Notes: a model not told the origin generated them from the letters alone. 10,110 bases of DNA from Clostridia bacterium (GCA_026418215.1 JAOABT010000589.1:1-10110); one strand, 5' to 3'. Counted from the first letter of the stretch, positions 1-7,374 are shown. A program made the numbers and translations.

Positions 1-299
1 GCATGTACGCGATGTATTTTCTGTTGTACGGCCAGCCTTCGGATCTGCCAACAGCCCTTTCCATGAGTCGAGACGCATTGTCCTCGGAAACCAACAATGC
101 TTATATTCAGCATGTTTATGCCTACAGCCTCCTTTTCAACAACCAATACGACGATGCCGTTGCCCAGCTGAAGGCCATGTTCAAGAATAGTGTGTCAAAG
201 CCTGAGAGTGTATTGGACGATCTTACCCTTTTCTCCTCACTTAAGAGAGAGGTGCCAAACCTTCAGGAGCTTACGGCCTTTTTGAAGGCCGGAGGCTAA
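1..299 (+). CDS. C-terminal fragment of a TPR-like helical-repeat protein (5' end outside window)
   Basis: The reading frame is open from the left edge to a TAA at 297-299, so about 98 residues of a longer protein are visible and the true start lies upstream. The visible part is helical, with A/L/Y spacing typical of tetratricopeptide repeats: a segment around SMSRDALSSETNNAYIQ is followed by AYSLLFNNQYDDAVAQL, which resembles a canonical TPR helix pair. The last 30 residues form a predicted helix and the protein ends in KAGG. No catalytic motif is visible. TPR-like segments usually mediate protein-protein contacts. The ATG at position 3 has no ribosome binding site in view and should not be taken as the start. 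The function of the whole protein cannot be told from this fragment. Confidence 0.7.
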   Translation, partial: MYAMYFLLYGQPSDLPTALSMSRDALSSETNNAYIQHVYAYSLLFNNQYDDAVAQLKAMFKNSVSKPESVLDDLTLFSSLKREVPNLQELTAFLKAGG

Positions 300-304
300 T
301 GCCG

Positions 305-320
305 CATCATCATGATGATG
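305..320. repeat. Perfect 16-bp palindrome just after the first gene
   Basis: CATCATCATGATGATG is its own reverse complement and starts 6 bp after the TAA of the upstream gene. A C-G pair and a G-U pair could extend the stem by two. As RNA it could fold as a short hairpin, but the nearest T-rich stretch (TTGTTTT, about 332-338) is some 10 nt away, so it is a poor rho-independent terminator. It may be a protein-binding site, a weak terminator, or chance from the trinucleotide-like composition. The rest of 300-534 contains no convincing gene or promoter. Confidence 0.4.
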
Positions 321-522
321 TGCTGAACAGGTTGTTTTCACGGCTACTGGTAGCATAAACGGTATTACTCACACATGATAAGGGAATAAGTCCTGAACCT
401 TAATACTTTGAAAGTAATTCATAATAAGACTTGTTCCGGCTATCGGCCTATCACTCAAGACGAGGGAATTGAGAAAGCTTTGGGTGATTCGTTCATAGGT
501 ATATACGGTGACAGAAAGGATT

Positions 523-530
523 AAGGGGAG
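523..530 (+). promoter_or_regulatory. Ribosome binding site that fixes the lipoprotein start at 535
   Basis: AAGGGGAG lies 4 nt before the ATG at 535. The frame is open to an in-frame GTG at 508, but that GTG has no ribosome binding site and would place charged residues ahead of a signal sequence that starts naturally at MERKNLRRS. Confidence 0.75.
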
Positions 531-534
531 TTTT

Positions 535-1479
535 ATGGAACGTAAAAACCTTAGGCGTTCAATTATCATAGTGATGATAACAGTTTTGATGCTTGCGGCC
601 CAGGGCTGCGGAAATGCCGGCGAGCAAAACGATTCCGACACTCCCTCCTCTAAAGCCAATGCAGGCGGAAAGCTCACAGGCAAGGAAAAAAGCGCTGTAA
701 ATGCCTATGAAAGCCTTGTCATCAATGGCTACGACCTTCCCAAGGACAGCTACGTCATAGAAAAGAGAGGCGGAAAAGCCTATATCCTCATGCCCTTGGA
801 TACCGTCAGCTATTCCTTTTCAATTCCGTACTCGACATCCACCTATCCCGACATTTCAACAGACAACGGCCAGATTTCTATTTCTTGGACCAATAACAAC
901 GAGGCTATTGTTAAGATTGATATGGTGGAAGGCAGCCGTGAGGCCTACGTCAACGAAAGCAATGAGCCCATTGACATGGGAATTGCTCCTAAAGCCATCA
1001 ACGACAAGCTTCATATCCCCATTAACCTTTTGGTGGATGTCCTTCAGATGAAGGAAACCTACGATCAGACCCTTGGCGTAACCGTCCTCAGCAATAAGGA
1101 CGACTTTCTAAAAGACCTGCTGGTCGGTTCATGGTCCAACACGCACACCGACCTGTTCAACAGCTTTGCAGACGCATCCGGGCTTCAATCCCTGTCATCC
1201 TACGTGATGGCCTACCGCTTCGAAAAGAACGGAACCTACCGGCTGCTTATGGCGGGGGCTGGAGGCTTTGAGGATGAGGTCCTCCAGTGCTCGGGCAAAT
1301 ACAAAATCCTGGGCAACACCATCGTCTTTTATAATATCCGCGAAACACTTTCAAAAGGCACCCCACTCAAGACAGTCCATAAAAACAAAAAAGTGGAGAA
1401 TCCTTCTTATGAATTCATCTCGATGATAATGCGATTGATATCGGGGGCTTCTGGCTTTATAAGAATTAGGTTTGGTTAA
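535..1479 (+). CDS. Secreted lipoprotein with copper amine oxidase N-terminal-like (stalk) domain and lipocalin-like C-terminal domain; 3' end probably frameshifted
   Basis: As read, the product has 314 residues. Residues 1-24 form a lipoprotein signal peptide (charged MERKNLRR, hydrophobic IIIVMITVLMLAA) with a lipobox ending at C25 (AAQGC), so the protein should be lipid-anchored outside the membrane. A Ser/Asp/Lys-rich linker follows. Residues about 62-186 match the pattern of the Cu_amine_oxidN1 stalk domain: an opening INGYDLP, then APKAINDKLHIPINLLVDVLQM followed by a TLGVTVLS strand. This is a structural domain, not an oxidase. From LLVGSW (196-200), through YRFEKNGTYRL and GKYKILGNTIVFYN, it looks like a lipocalin-type beta barrel. 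The last ~20 residues (after F294) do not fit, and a -1 shift restores a sensible ending; see the findings. Substrate and role are unknown. It stands alone, 235 bp after the upstream gene. Confidence 0.8.
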   Translation: MERKNLRRSIIIVMITVLMLAAQGCGNAGEQNDSDTPSSKANAGGKLTGKEKSAVNAYESLVINGYDLPKDSYVIEKRGGKAYILMPLDTVSYSFSIPYSTSTYPDISTDNGQISISWTNNNEAIVKIDMVEGSREAYVNESNEPIDMGIAPKAINDKLHIPINLLVDVLQMKETYDQTLGVTVLSNKDDFLKDLLVGSWSNTHTDLFNSFADASGLQSLSSYVMAYRFEKNGTYRLLMAGAGGFEDEVLQCSGKYKILGNTIVFYNIRETLSKGTPLKTVHKNKKVENPSYEFISMIMRLISGASGFIRIRFG

Positions 1480-1506
1480 ACAGTGTATTGCATTTCTGCA
1501 TAGAAA

Positions 1507-1529
1507 GGGAGCTCGTATTTAGAGCTCCC
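1507..1529. terminator. Hairpin between convergent lipoprotein and kinase genes (possible weak terminator)
   Basis: GGGAGCTC (1507-1514) and GAGCTCCC (1522-1529) form an 8-bp perfect stem with a 7-nt loop, 27 bp after the lipoprotein stop. There is no T-tract on the + side. On the - side the hairpin is followed by TTTCTAT, a short U-rich run, so it could also stop transcription of the kinase gene reading from the right. No better terminator is seen in 1480-1722. Confidence 0.5.
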
Positions 1530-1643
1530 CAAACCATTCTTAAATGCTGTTTTGTACCATCAATAATAGTCATCCTTACAGGCTGCAGTCAACATTAAGT
1601 ACAGTGCTTAAAAAAAGCCAGATACTAAAAATCCATCACGTTG

Positions 1644-1760
1644 TCAGGCCAGAGGCGCTTTCATTGCCTCATCACGGTTTCTTTCAGTCCAGCAGAACCT
1701 GGATTGTCTAGCCGTGTTGCTGTCAACCCAGCGGAACCTCGATAGCAAGCCGCGTTCCCT
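1644..1760. repeat. Degenerate ~39-bp tandem repeat copying the 3' end of the histidine kinase gene
   Basis: Three consecutive units start at 1644 (TCAGGCCAG), 1684 (TCAGTCCAG) and 1723 (TCAACCCAG), a period of 39-40 bp. Unit 3 is the last 11-12 codons and stop of the kinase gene. Unit 2 matches it at about 26 of 34 aligned positions with one gap (AGCAGAACCT against AGCGGAACCT; GCCGTGTT against GCCGCGTT). Unit 1 is more decayed, with about 17 of 27 leading positions matching unit 2. Counts are by hand. This looks like old duplication of the gene's tail, now decaying as non-coding DNA. Confidence 0.55.
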
Positions 1761-3042
1761 TTCCCGGTGCGGATTCTATGGAAATTGTTCCGCGGATGAG
1801 CTCCACCCTTTCTCGTATGCCTTCAAGTCCAAAGCCGCCCTTCAGCTTTTCTTCCCTGCCAGCCTTGGGTTTGTTTGTATCAAAGCCCTTGCCGTCATCC
1901 AAAACAACCAGCGACAGCCTGTCCGGGGTTACCTTGACATCGATCTCAACCTTTTGAGCCTCCGCATGCTTCTTAATGTTTGAAAGGGCCTCCTGCACGA
2001 TGCGATAAAGCGTTGAGGTAAGGTAATATTCCAGCTTCTGATCCTCTCCCCTGCAGCTTAAAGCAACAGGAAGGCCTGTATTGGCCTTGAAGCTCTCCAC
2101 ATGCTGCTCGACCGCATAGAAAAGTCCTTCCTCCAAGCAGGAAGGTTTAAGATCATAAATGATCGTCCGAATCTCCTTTACAGTATTCTGAATATTCGTT
2201 TTAAAGCTCGTCATCTCAGCTTCGAGCTGGGCAAGGTTCCCCTTCTGAAGGTAAGCCTTGCAAATCTCAAGCCTCAAGGACATGTTGGCAACCATTTGAG
2301 CAGGGCCGTCATGAATATCCCTGGCAATTCTCTTGCGCTCCTCTTCATGGGCCTGAAGCACCTTTCGGTTGGCTGTGACCAGCTGCTTGTTCTGCTCCAC
2401 GTAATCCTTCAAGAGCATTTCCATATGCCTGTAAAGCTGGTTGTTTTCCAGGGCGATGGCCGCCTGACCCGCAAGGGAATTCATGATCATTTCGTCATTG
2501 TTGTCAAAGCTCAAGAGCTCCCTGCCATAGTGAGGGCTTGAGTAATCAATTTTCTTATTGCGCTGCTTCTTTTTATTAATAAGCTGAACCACGCCAATGA
2601 CCTGGTTTTCGTGATTCTTCATGGGAATGGCCAGGACAGAGCGGGTCACATACCCATTGTTCTCATCAAAGCTCTTATTATGCTTGTAATCTCTGTCGGG
2701 GCCTATGGCGTAGGCGTCATCAATTCGAAGCGCCTCTCCCGTTACCGCTGAATAGCCGTAGATACTGCTTTTCGTGACAGGTGTCTGGAATTCCCTGTAA
2801 TCAAAAGTGATGCTTTCATTTCGTGCAATGACAAACTTCAGGAGCCTGTCGGCATCGTCCTGATCTGACAGAGAGGACCACTCTCCGGTTTCCTTATCGA
2901 CCACCAGGTAAAGCGTTCCCGCATCGGCTGTGGTGAGCAGCATGCTGCTGTCAATGATCCGTTCAAGCAGTTTGAGTGTGTCAGACTCCATCATCAGGAG
3001 CTTTCCGATATCATAAAGCTCCTTGAGCACTTCATCAAGCAT
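1723..3042 (-). CDS. Soluble GAF-domain sensor histidine kinase, HisKA_3 (DegS/NarX-like) family
   Basis: The product has 439 residues with no membrane segment, so it is a cytoplasmic sensor kinase. Residues about 20-200 are a GAF domain with TRSVLAIPMKN and VIGVVQLINK, plus N156-K157, F179 and D183-E184 in the NK(X)nF(X)3DE arrangement. A linker helix (200-232) leads to the HisKA_3 dimerisation domain, EEERKRIARDIHDGPAQ, with phosphoacceptor H244. The HATPase domain follows: N-box RIVQEALSNIKKH (E351, N355), G1 box LDDGKGF (382-387) and G2 box GGFGLEGIRER (402-412). The start is supported by AAAGGAGA ending 6 nt before the ATG. HisKA_3 kinases normally phosphorylate LuxR-type response regulators, but none is encoded in this window, so the kinase is locally orphan. 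It is divergent from the cyclase gene, with 125 bp between them. The ligand is unknown. Confidence 0.92.
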   Translation of the reverse strand: MLDEVLKELYDIGKLLMMESDTLKLLERIIDSSMLLTTADAGTLYLVVDKETGEWSSLSDQDDADRLLKFVIARNESITFDYREFQTPVTKSSIYGYSAVTGEALRIDDAYAIGPDRDYKHNKSFDENNGYVTRSVLAIPMKNHENQVIGVVQLINKKKQRNKKIDYSSPHYGRELLSFDNNDEMIMNSLAGQAAIALENNQLYRHMEMLLKDYVEQNKQLVTANRKVLQAHEEERKRIARDIHDGPAQMVANMSLRLEICKAYLQKGNLAQLEAEMTSFKTNIQNTVKEIRTIIYDLKPSCLEEGLFYAVEQHVESFKANTGLPVALSCRGEDQKLEYYLTSTLYRIVQEALSNIKKHAEAQKVEIDVKVTPDRLSLVVLDDGKGFDTNKPKAGREEKLKGGFGLEGIRERVELIRGTISIESAPGKGTRLAIEVPLG

Positions 3043-3080
3043 GGTGTTCTCCTTTTCCAGAATCCGTCGGTTCCCTCTGA

Positions 3081-3110
3081 TTTACTTTGGCTTTAAGACT
3101 ATTGTATAAT
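3081..3110 (+). promoter_or_regulatory. Candidate sigma-A promoter for the cyclase gene
   Basis: A perfect -10 box TATAAT (3105-3110) is preceded 18 bp upstream by TTTACT (3081-3086), 4 of 6 to the -35 consensus. Transcription would begin near 3117, leaving a ~50-nt leader before the ATG at 3168. The leader contains a T7 run and then GGAG (3159-3162) as ribosome binding site. No convincing promoter for the divergent kinase was found in the same 125 bp. Confidence 0.55.
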
Positions 3111-3167
3111 AATTATGTCGGTTCGTATCGTTTTTTTGATTAGAATAAAAACAGCATCGGAGAGTCT

Positions 3168-6100
3168 ATGATTTGCTACCAATGCGGTCTTAAAGTGAAT
3201 AGCGTTGATGACCCTGAATGCAAATTCTGCGGAGCCAAGTTCTCTGTAAGGTGTGGTACGTGCGGGTCTCCAAATCCCTCCCCGGCTAAGTTCTGCTTCA
3301 ACTGCGGCGTAAGGCTCAAGGGCACCGGGGTTCAAAGCTCTGTGGAGAACTTTGGCACGCTTGTGGAAAGCCGCAGGAATGTGGCCGTTGTTTTCGCCGA
3401 CATTTCGGGCTTTACTGCCCTTTCCGAAAAGATGGACCCCGAGGAGGTCCGCGAGCTTATCAACGAATGCTTTAATTATATCACACTGCCGGTTTATGAG
3501 CTTGAAGGAACCATTGATAAGTACATAGGGGACTGCGTCATGATCCTTTTTGGCGCTCGCCAGTCCCATACTGACGATGCTAGAAGAGCTGTGGCCTGTG
3601 CCATCAAGATGATGGAGCTGATCCACGATTTTTCCGAGAAAACTCAGGCTTCGCTGGGCGTTGAGCTCAACCTTTCCATAGGCATTAACTATGGACTTGT
3701 TGTGACGGGCAGTGTAGGAAATTACTTTGACCGTGATTACACTGTCATGGGCGATATCGTCAATACCGCCAACCGCCTGCAAACGAGCGCGGGCAAGGGC
3801 ACCATCCTGGTTTCCGAATCCATTGTAGCCGAGACACGTGACTTCTTTGTGTATTCGGAACCCCGTGAGGTGGCGGTCAAAAATAAGGAAAAGCCCGTTC
3901 GCTGCTATGCCGCCTTAAGGATTAATGCTGCTTTATCCAACGAGAACCAGCTCTCCTTCGTCGAAAGGCACAAGGAGCTCGGCAGGCTGAACAAGCTTTC
4001 TAATGACGCTCAAAATACAGGCTTTAAATATGTCACCGTGCTGGGTGAAGCGGGTATCGGCAAATCCCGGCTGATCAAGGAATTCATTGAGGGTCTTGGC
4101 GCTGATACCAAGAAGATTTGGGTGGAGTGCAGCCCCATGGCCCAAAAGCGCTCCCACAGCCTCATGGCCGGCATGCTGTCAGGCATCATGAATATCAATC
4201 CTTCTGACAGCCCCTCCATGAAGCAGCACCGCCTGATTTCCTTCCTTAACTTCATTCTGGACACCTTCCGGGAAGATGAAATACAAAGAAGCGGCGGCTT
4301 CCTGGGCCTTCTTTTGGGCCTTAACCGCGAGCCCGATTTCCAAAGGATTTTTGAGGCCATGGACTTTGAAGCTGTCCGCCATGAGCTTACAAAACAGCTT
4401 GCAACCTTCTTTAAGCACCTTTGCAAAAGACAAAAGCTCGTCCTTATCGTCGATGATGCCCACTGGGCCGACGAGCACTCGTTAGAGCTTTTAAGCGAGC
4501 TCATTCCGCTTCTTGAGCATACGTCCTTTGTCCTTGTCCTGTCAGCTCGTTACGAGCCAAAGGGATTTAATGTTCAGAATATTACCCGTGAACCAGTCAT
4601 CGTTCTAAATCCGCTTGGCAAAAAAGGCTTGCGCGAAATGGCCTGCAAGCTGTTCCAATGCGAAGCCGTCAGTGATGAGCTCTTTGAGGCTGTTTATCGC
4701 ATCACTCAAGGAAACCCCTTGTACCTTACAGAGCTTGCCATGGGTATGAAGCGCAAAGGAGTCATTGAAATCCGGGACGGCAAGGCTTTTACAGAAAGCA
4801 GCAATCTTGCCGCTCTTCCTGACGGCATCCAGAACCTCTTTCTCTCGAATGTGTCAACCCTTGGCGACGCCGCCTTACGCGTGCTGCAGGCGGCATCCGT
4901 TGCCGGCAAGGAATTTCCACTTTCACTGGTGCGTCATCTTTTGGGTGAATCGTCATTAGACGATGAGCTTATAGAATTGCCTGTTCAAATGAATATCTTG
5001 AAGCTTCGTAAAATCCACACCTCCTCGCGCACCATTGAAAAGGTTCTGGAGTTTACTCATGAGATAGAGCGCGAGGCCATTTACGGTAGCCTCTTAAATA
5101 AGGATAAAAAGGTCCTCCACAAAAAGACAGGAGAATTTATTGAATCAGCTTACGAAAAAGATATTGCAGATTATCTAGAAGTCCTTTCAGAGCACTTTTT
5201 AAAGGCCGGTGAGCTCAAAAAGGCCTGCCATTATTTATTTGAGACTGCCTTAAAGCATAAGGATTTATATGATTTTCAGAGTGCCATTGCCTATTTCACA
5301 CGATACCTGGAGCTCTCTCCCCAAGAAGGCGCAGCAGGTGATCCTTCCCGTGAAGCACAGGCCAACATGGAATTGGGCCATATTTATCATCTTCTTGGGC
5401 AGGCTGACAAGGCCATTGAGCATTTGAATACCGTTATGAATAAGGCCCAGAGCCTGGCTCAGATTCTGTCGGCATCACTGTTTACCGCTGAAATTTATAG
5501 GGACAAGGGCATGCTGGACGAGGCTCTCGGCCTTTTGGATCAGCTCGCACCAAAAATCCCCACCGACAGTCCGGTTTATGGCCGTTGGCTGCAGCTTAAA
5601 TGCTACATTCTTCGCATTAAGGGTGATCCCTCTGCCCTTCAGCTTGCCAAAAAATCAGAAAAGCTGCTGCTTCGTGCCAAGGACTACCGCAACCTGTCCG
5701 AAACCATGAAGAACGCCGGTCTGATTTACTTCTTCAAGGGTGACATCACCAATGCCCTGAGCTTTATGAACAAGTCCTATCAATACGCTGAGAAAAACAA
5801 CAGTCTGGATATTATGGCCAAGGTCTCGGGCGACATGGGCATTATTCACTATCAGACGGGTCATATGGAAGAGGCACTTGAATGCTATAACCGCTCCATG
5901 GAGGTCTCCAAAAAGATTGCCTATCAGCGCGGCGTGAATGCAGCCTGTGTGAACCTGGGCATTCTGTATCTCGATAAAGGTCTTTTTACCAAGGCCAGAG
6001 ACCTTTTCAACGAGGCGCTGACGCTTTCCCGTGAAATCTCCTCCAAGCTCTACGAATGCGCTACCCTGACCAATCTTGGCGACATTGCCTATGAGCTTGG

Positions 6101-6695
6101 CGAATACCGTGTGGCTGAGCAGGATTACAGGGATTCTTTAAAGCTGGCGCTGGATATCAATGCCCCCGTGGAGGAAGGCATCAACTATCTGGGACTTGCC
6201 AGGGTGGCACTCAAAACAGGGACTTATGATGAAGGCTTTAGTGTCTGTCTTGAAAGCGCAGGCAAGATTTTTGCGGATGCTGACGAAGCAGCTTATTCGG
6301 CGGATTATCACATCCTAAGCGGCCTTGCGGCGCAGCAGCAAGGTAGGACCCAGGAGGCTCCGTCTCATTATGATACTGCTACTTGTATTGGTGAAGAATG
6401 CAAGAAAGAACGGCGCATTCTCAAGGCCATGCGGTATAAGGGAAGCCTGCTATTGAGTCAAAACCAAGGCGACACAGCGTTGGTCTTATTCTCGGAGGGT
6501 ATTCCCATCGCGGAAAAGATAGATTCGGATTACGACCTTGCAAAATGCTGGTACGGGCGCTATAAAGTATTAATGGCCATGAAACGGACTGAAGAAGCCC
6601 GCATAAGCCTTATGAAGGCTCATGAGCTTATAGGAAGAATCGACAGCTGCCGCTGGACAGCCATTATTCAGGAAAGCCTCGACTTACACGGATAA
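3168..6695 (+). CDS. Zinc ribbon / class III adenylate-guanylate cyclase / STAND-type ATPase / TPR protein
   Basis: This is an intact frame of 1175 residues, apparently soluble. Residues 1-50 contain four CxxC pairs (C3/C6, C18/C21, C29/C32, C43/C46), a double zinc ribbon. Residues about 70-220 are a class III nucleotide cyclase domain: metal-binding D78 (FADISGFT) and D122 (KYIGD), base-contacting K118 and T192 (DYTVMGD), transition-state N199 and R203 (VNTANRL). All are present, so it should be active; the K/T pair is that of class IIIb adenylate cyclases. A STAND-like AAA ATPase follows, with Walker A GEAGIGKS (293-300) and Walker B LVLIVDDAHWAD (424-435). About 670-1175 are TPR repeats, clearest at 728-761, 845-880, 884-916, 924-956 and 963-996. 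The likely role is a regulated cAMP (or cGMP) source whose output is gated by the ATPase and TPR sensor; the stimulus is unknown. GGAG 5 nt before ATG supports the start. Confidence 0.93.
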   Translation: MICYQCGLKVNSVDDPECKFCGAKFSVRCGTCGSPNPSPAKFCFNCGVRLKGTGVQSSVENFGTLVESRRNVAVVFADISGFTALSEKMDPEEVRELINECFNYITLPVYELEGTIDKYIGDCVMILFGARQSHTDDARRAVACAIKMMELIHDFSEKTQASLGVELNLSIGINYGLVVTGSVGNYFDRDYTVMGDIVNTANRLQTSAGKGTILVSESIVAETRDFFVYSEPREVAVKNKEKPVRCYAALRINAALSNENQLSFVERHKELGRLNKLSNDAQNTGFKYVTVLGEAGIGKSRLIKEFIEGLGADTKKIWVECSPMAQKRSHSLMAGMLSGIMNINPSDSPSMKQHRLISFLNFILDTFREDEIQRSGGFLGLLLGLNREPDFQRIFEAMDFEAVRHELTKQLATFFKHLCKRQKLVLIVDDAHWADEHSLELLSELIPLLEHTSFVLVLSARYEPKGFNVQNITREPVIVLNPLGKKGLREMACKLFQCEAVSDELFEAVYRITQGNPLYLTELAMGMKRKGVIEIRDGKAFTESSNLAALPDGIQNLFLSNVSTLGDAALRVLQAASVAGKEFPLSLVRHLLGESSLDDELIELPVQMNILKLRKIHTSSRTIEKVLEFTHEIEREAIYGSLLNKDKKVLHKKTGEFIESAYEKDIADYLEVLSEHFLKAGELKKACHYLFETALKHKDLYDFQSAIAYFTRYLELSPQEGAAGDPSREAQANMELGHIYHLLGQADKAIEHLNTVMNKAQSLAQILSASLFTAEIYRDKGMLDEALGLLDQLAPKIPTDSPVYGRWLQLKCYILRIKGDPSALQLAKKSEKLLLRAKDYRNLSETMKNAGLIYFFKGDITNALSFMNKSYQYAEKNNSLDIMAKVSGDMGIIHYQTGHMEEALECYNRSMEVSKKIAYQRGVNAACVNLGILYLDKGLFTKARDLFNEALTLSREISSKLYECATLTNLGDIAYELGEYRVAEQDYRDSLKLALDINAPVEEGINYLGLARVALKTGTYDEGFSVCLESAGKIFADADEAAYSADYHILSGLAAQQQGRTQEAPSHYDTATCIGEECKKERRILKAMRYKGSLLLSQNQGDTALVLFSEGIPIAEKIDSDYDLAKCWYGRYKVLMAMKRTEEARISLMKAHELIGRIDSCRWTAIIQESLDLHG

Positions 6696-6893
6696 AGCGA
6701 TGAGCTTGGTAAGCTTAATTAAGGCTAAAGAGGCTATTCTAATTTTTATTCAGCTTTCCTTGGGCAGTGCCACTCATCGGGTACCAATAATATCACTAGG
6801 ACTAAAGTCCCAGACCCAACCCAGATTTCTAGGCCTATATCCCTATTTCGATTAAATGTGTGCTGTGCTAAGATTGGAGTAGAGGTGATGAAT
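6696..6893. other. Non-coding spacer with short palindromes upstream of the secreted-protein gene
   Basis: Almost 200 bp without a gene. It holds GGACT-AA-AGTCC (6799-6810, 5-bp arms), the 8-bp palindrome TAGGCCTA (6830-6837) and an A/T-rich start with CTTAATTAAG near 6715. No T-tract hairpin typical of a terminator follows the cyclase gene, and no clear -35/-10 pair was found for the next gene. The two palindromes could be regulator sites; this is inference only. Confidence 0.4.
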
Positions 6894-7319
6894 ATGTTTA
6901 AGAAGCTGATGGCCATTCTCGTATGTTTATCCATGCTGTTGGTAGCCTTACCTGTTTCGGCAGCGCAGGCCCCGATAAGCCAGGCTGATACCATCCAACC
7001 CGTAAACTATTCCACAACGATTGTTGTGACAAGTGCAGGCGGCATTTATCGTGTCGGTTTTGTCACAGTTGAGTTTAAAAAGGACTTCGTCGATCCCAGC
7101 CTCCTTCCCATGACGTTTAATGTAACCCTCACTGTTAAGGACGGCGTCGCCGGAATCAACTTCAATCGTGACATTTCCGATTTCAGATCCCCCGTACATA
7201 TCCGTGTAGATAACTACAAGGGGCTGCTTTATGACGAGACCAACGGCGTTAATGTCACTGTTGATATCAAAAAGCAACAGGACGTTGCCAAGCACTTTTC
7301 AAGACATGCCTTCTCATGA
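6894..7319 (+). CDS. Small secreted beta-rich protein of unknown function
   Basis: The product has 141 residues from the ATG at 6894. The stretch AGAGGTGAT (6881-6889) complements the 16S 3' end and is best spaced for 6894; the in-frame ATG at 6888 would add two residues and cannot be excluded. Residues 1-23 are a classic Sec signal peptide (MFKKLMAILVCLSMLLVALPVSA) with a signal peptidase I site at VSA/AQ. The mature ~118 residues are beta-rich: VGFVTVEFKKDF, LPMTFNVTLTVKDG, SPVHIRVDNYKGLLYDE and VNVTVDIKKQ, ending in HFSRHAFS. This loosely resembles the ZU5-like beta-sandwich seen in secreted Clostridia proteins, but no family is assigned with confidence. There is no sorting motif, lipobox or catalytic signature, so it is expected to be released or loosely wall-associated. 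A strong terminator lies 55 bp downstream. Confidence 0.75.
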   Translation: MFKKLMAILVCLSMLLVALPVSAAQAPISQADTIQPVNYSTTIVVTSAGGIYRVGFVTVEFKKDFVDPSLLPMTFNVTLTVKDGVAGINFNRDISDFRSPVHIRVDNYKGLLYDETNGVNVTVDIKKQQDVAKHFSRHAFS

Positions 7320-7374
7320 GCATCAGGCAGGTATATTCCTCTTCTCATCAAGCTTAACGTTTCACTAGGAATTT

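Noticed and set aside
508..534. GTG at 508 as start of the lipoprotein gene
   Set aside because: No ribosome binding site precedes it, while AAGGGGAG sits right before the ATG at 535 and the signal peptide begins properly there.
369..683. Minus-strand open frame of 104 codons over the lipoprotein gene start
   Set aside because: It overlaps the real gene and its promoter region antisense, and shows no family features.
4010..4504. Minus-strand open frame of 164 codons inside the cyclase gene
   Set aside because: It is a shadow of the Walker A to Walker B region on the other strand, with a Ser/Arg-rich low-quality translation.
6763..6778. TGGCAC-containing sigma-54-like site on the minus strand
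   Set aside because: The -24 half resembles the consensus but the -12 half (AAGGA instead of TTGCA) does not, and no minus-strand gene follows.
6858..6893. Upstream ATG at 6858 for the secreted protein
   Set aside because: It would put MCCAKIGVEVMN ahead of a normal signal peptide and would bury the AGAGGTGAT ribosome binding site inside the coding region.
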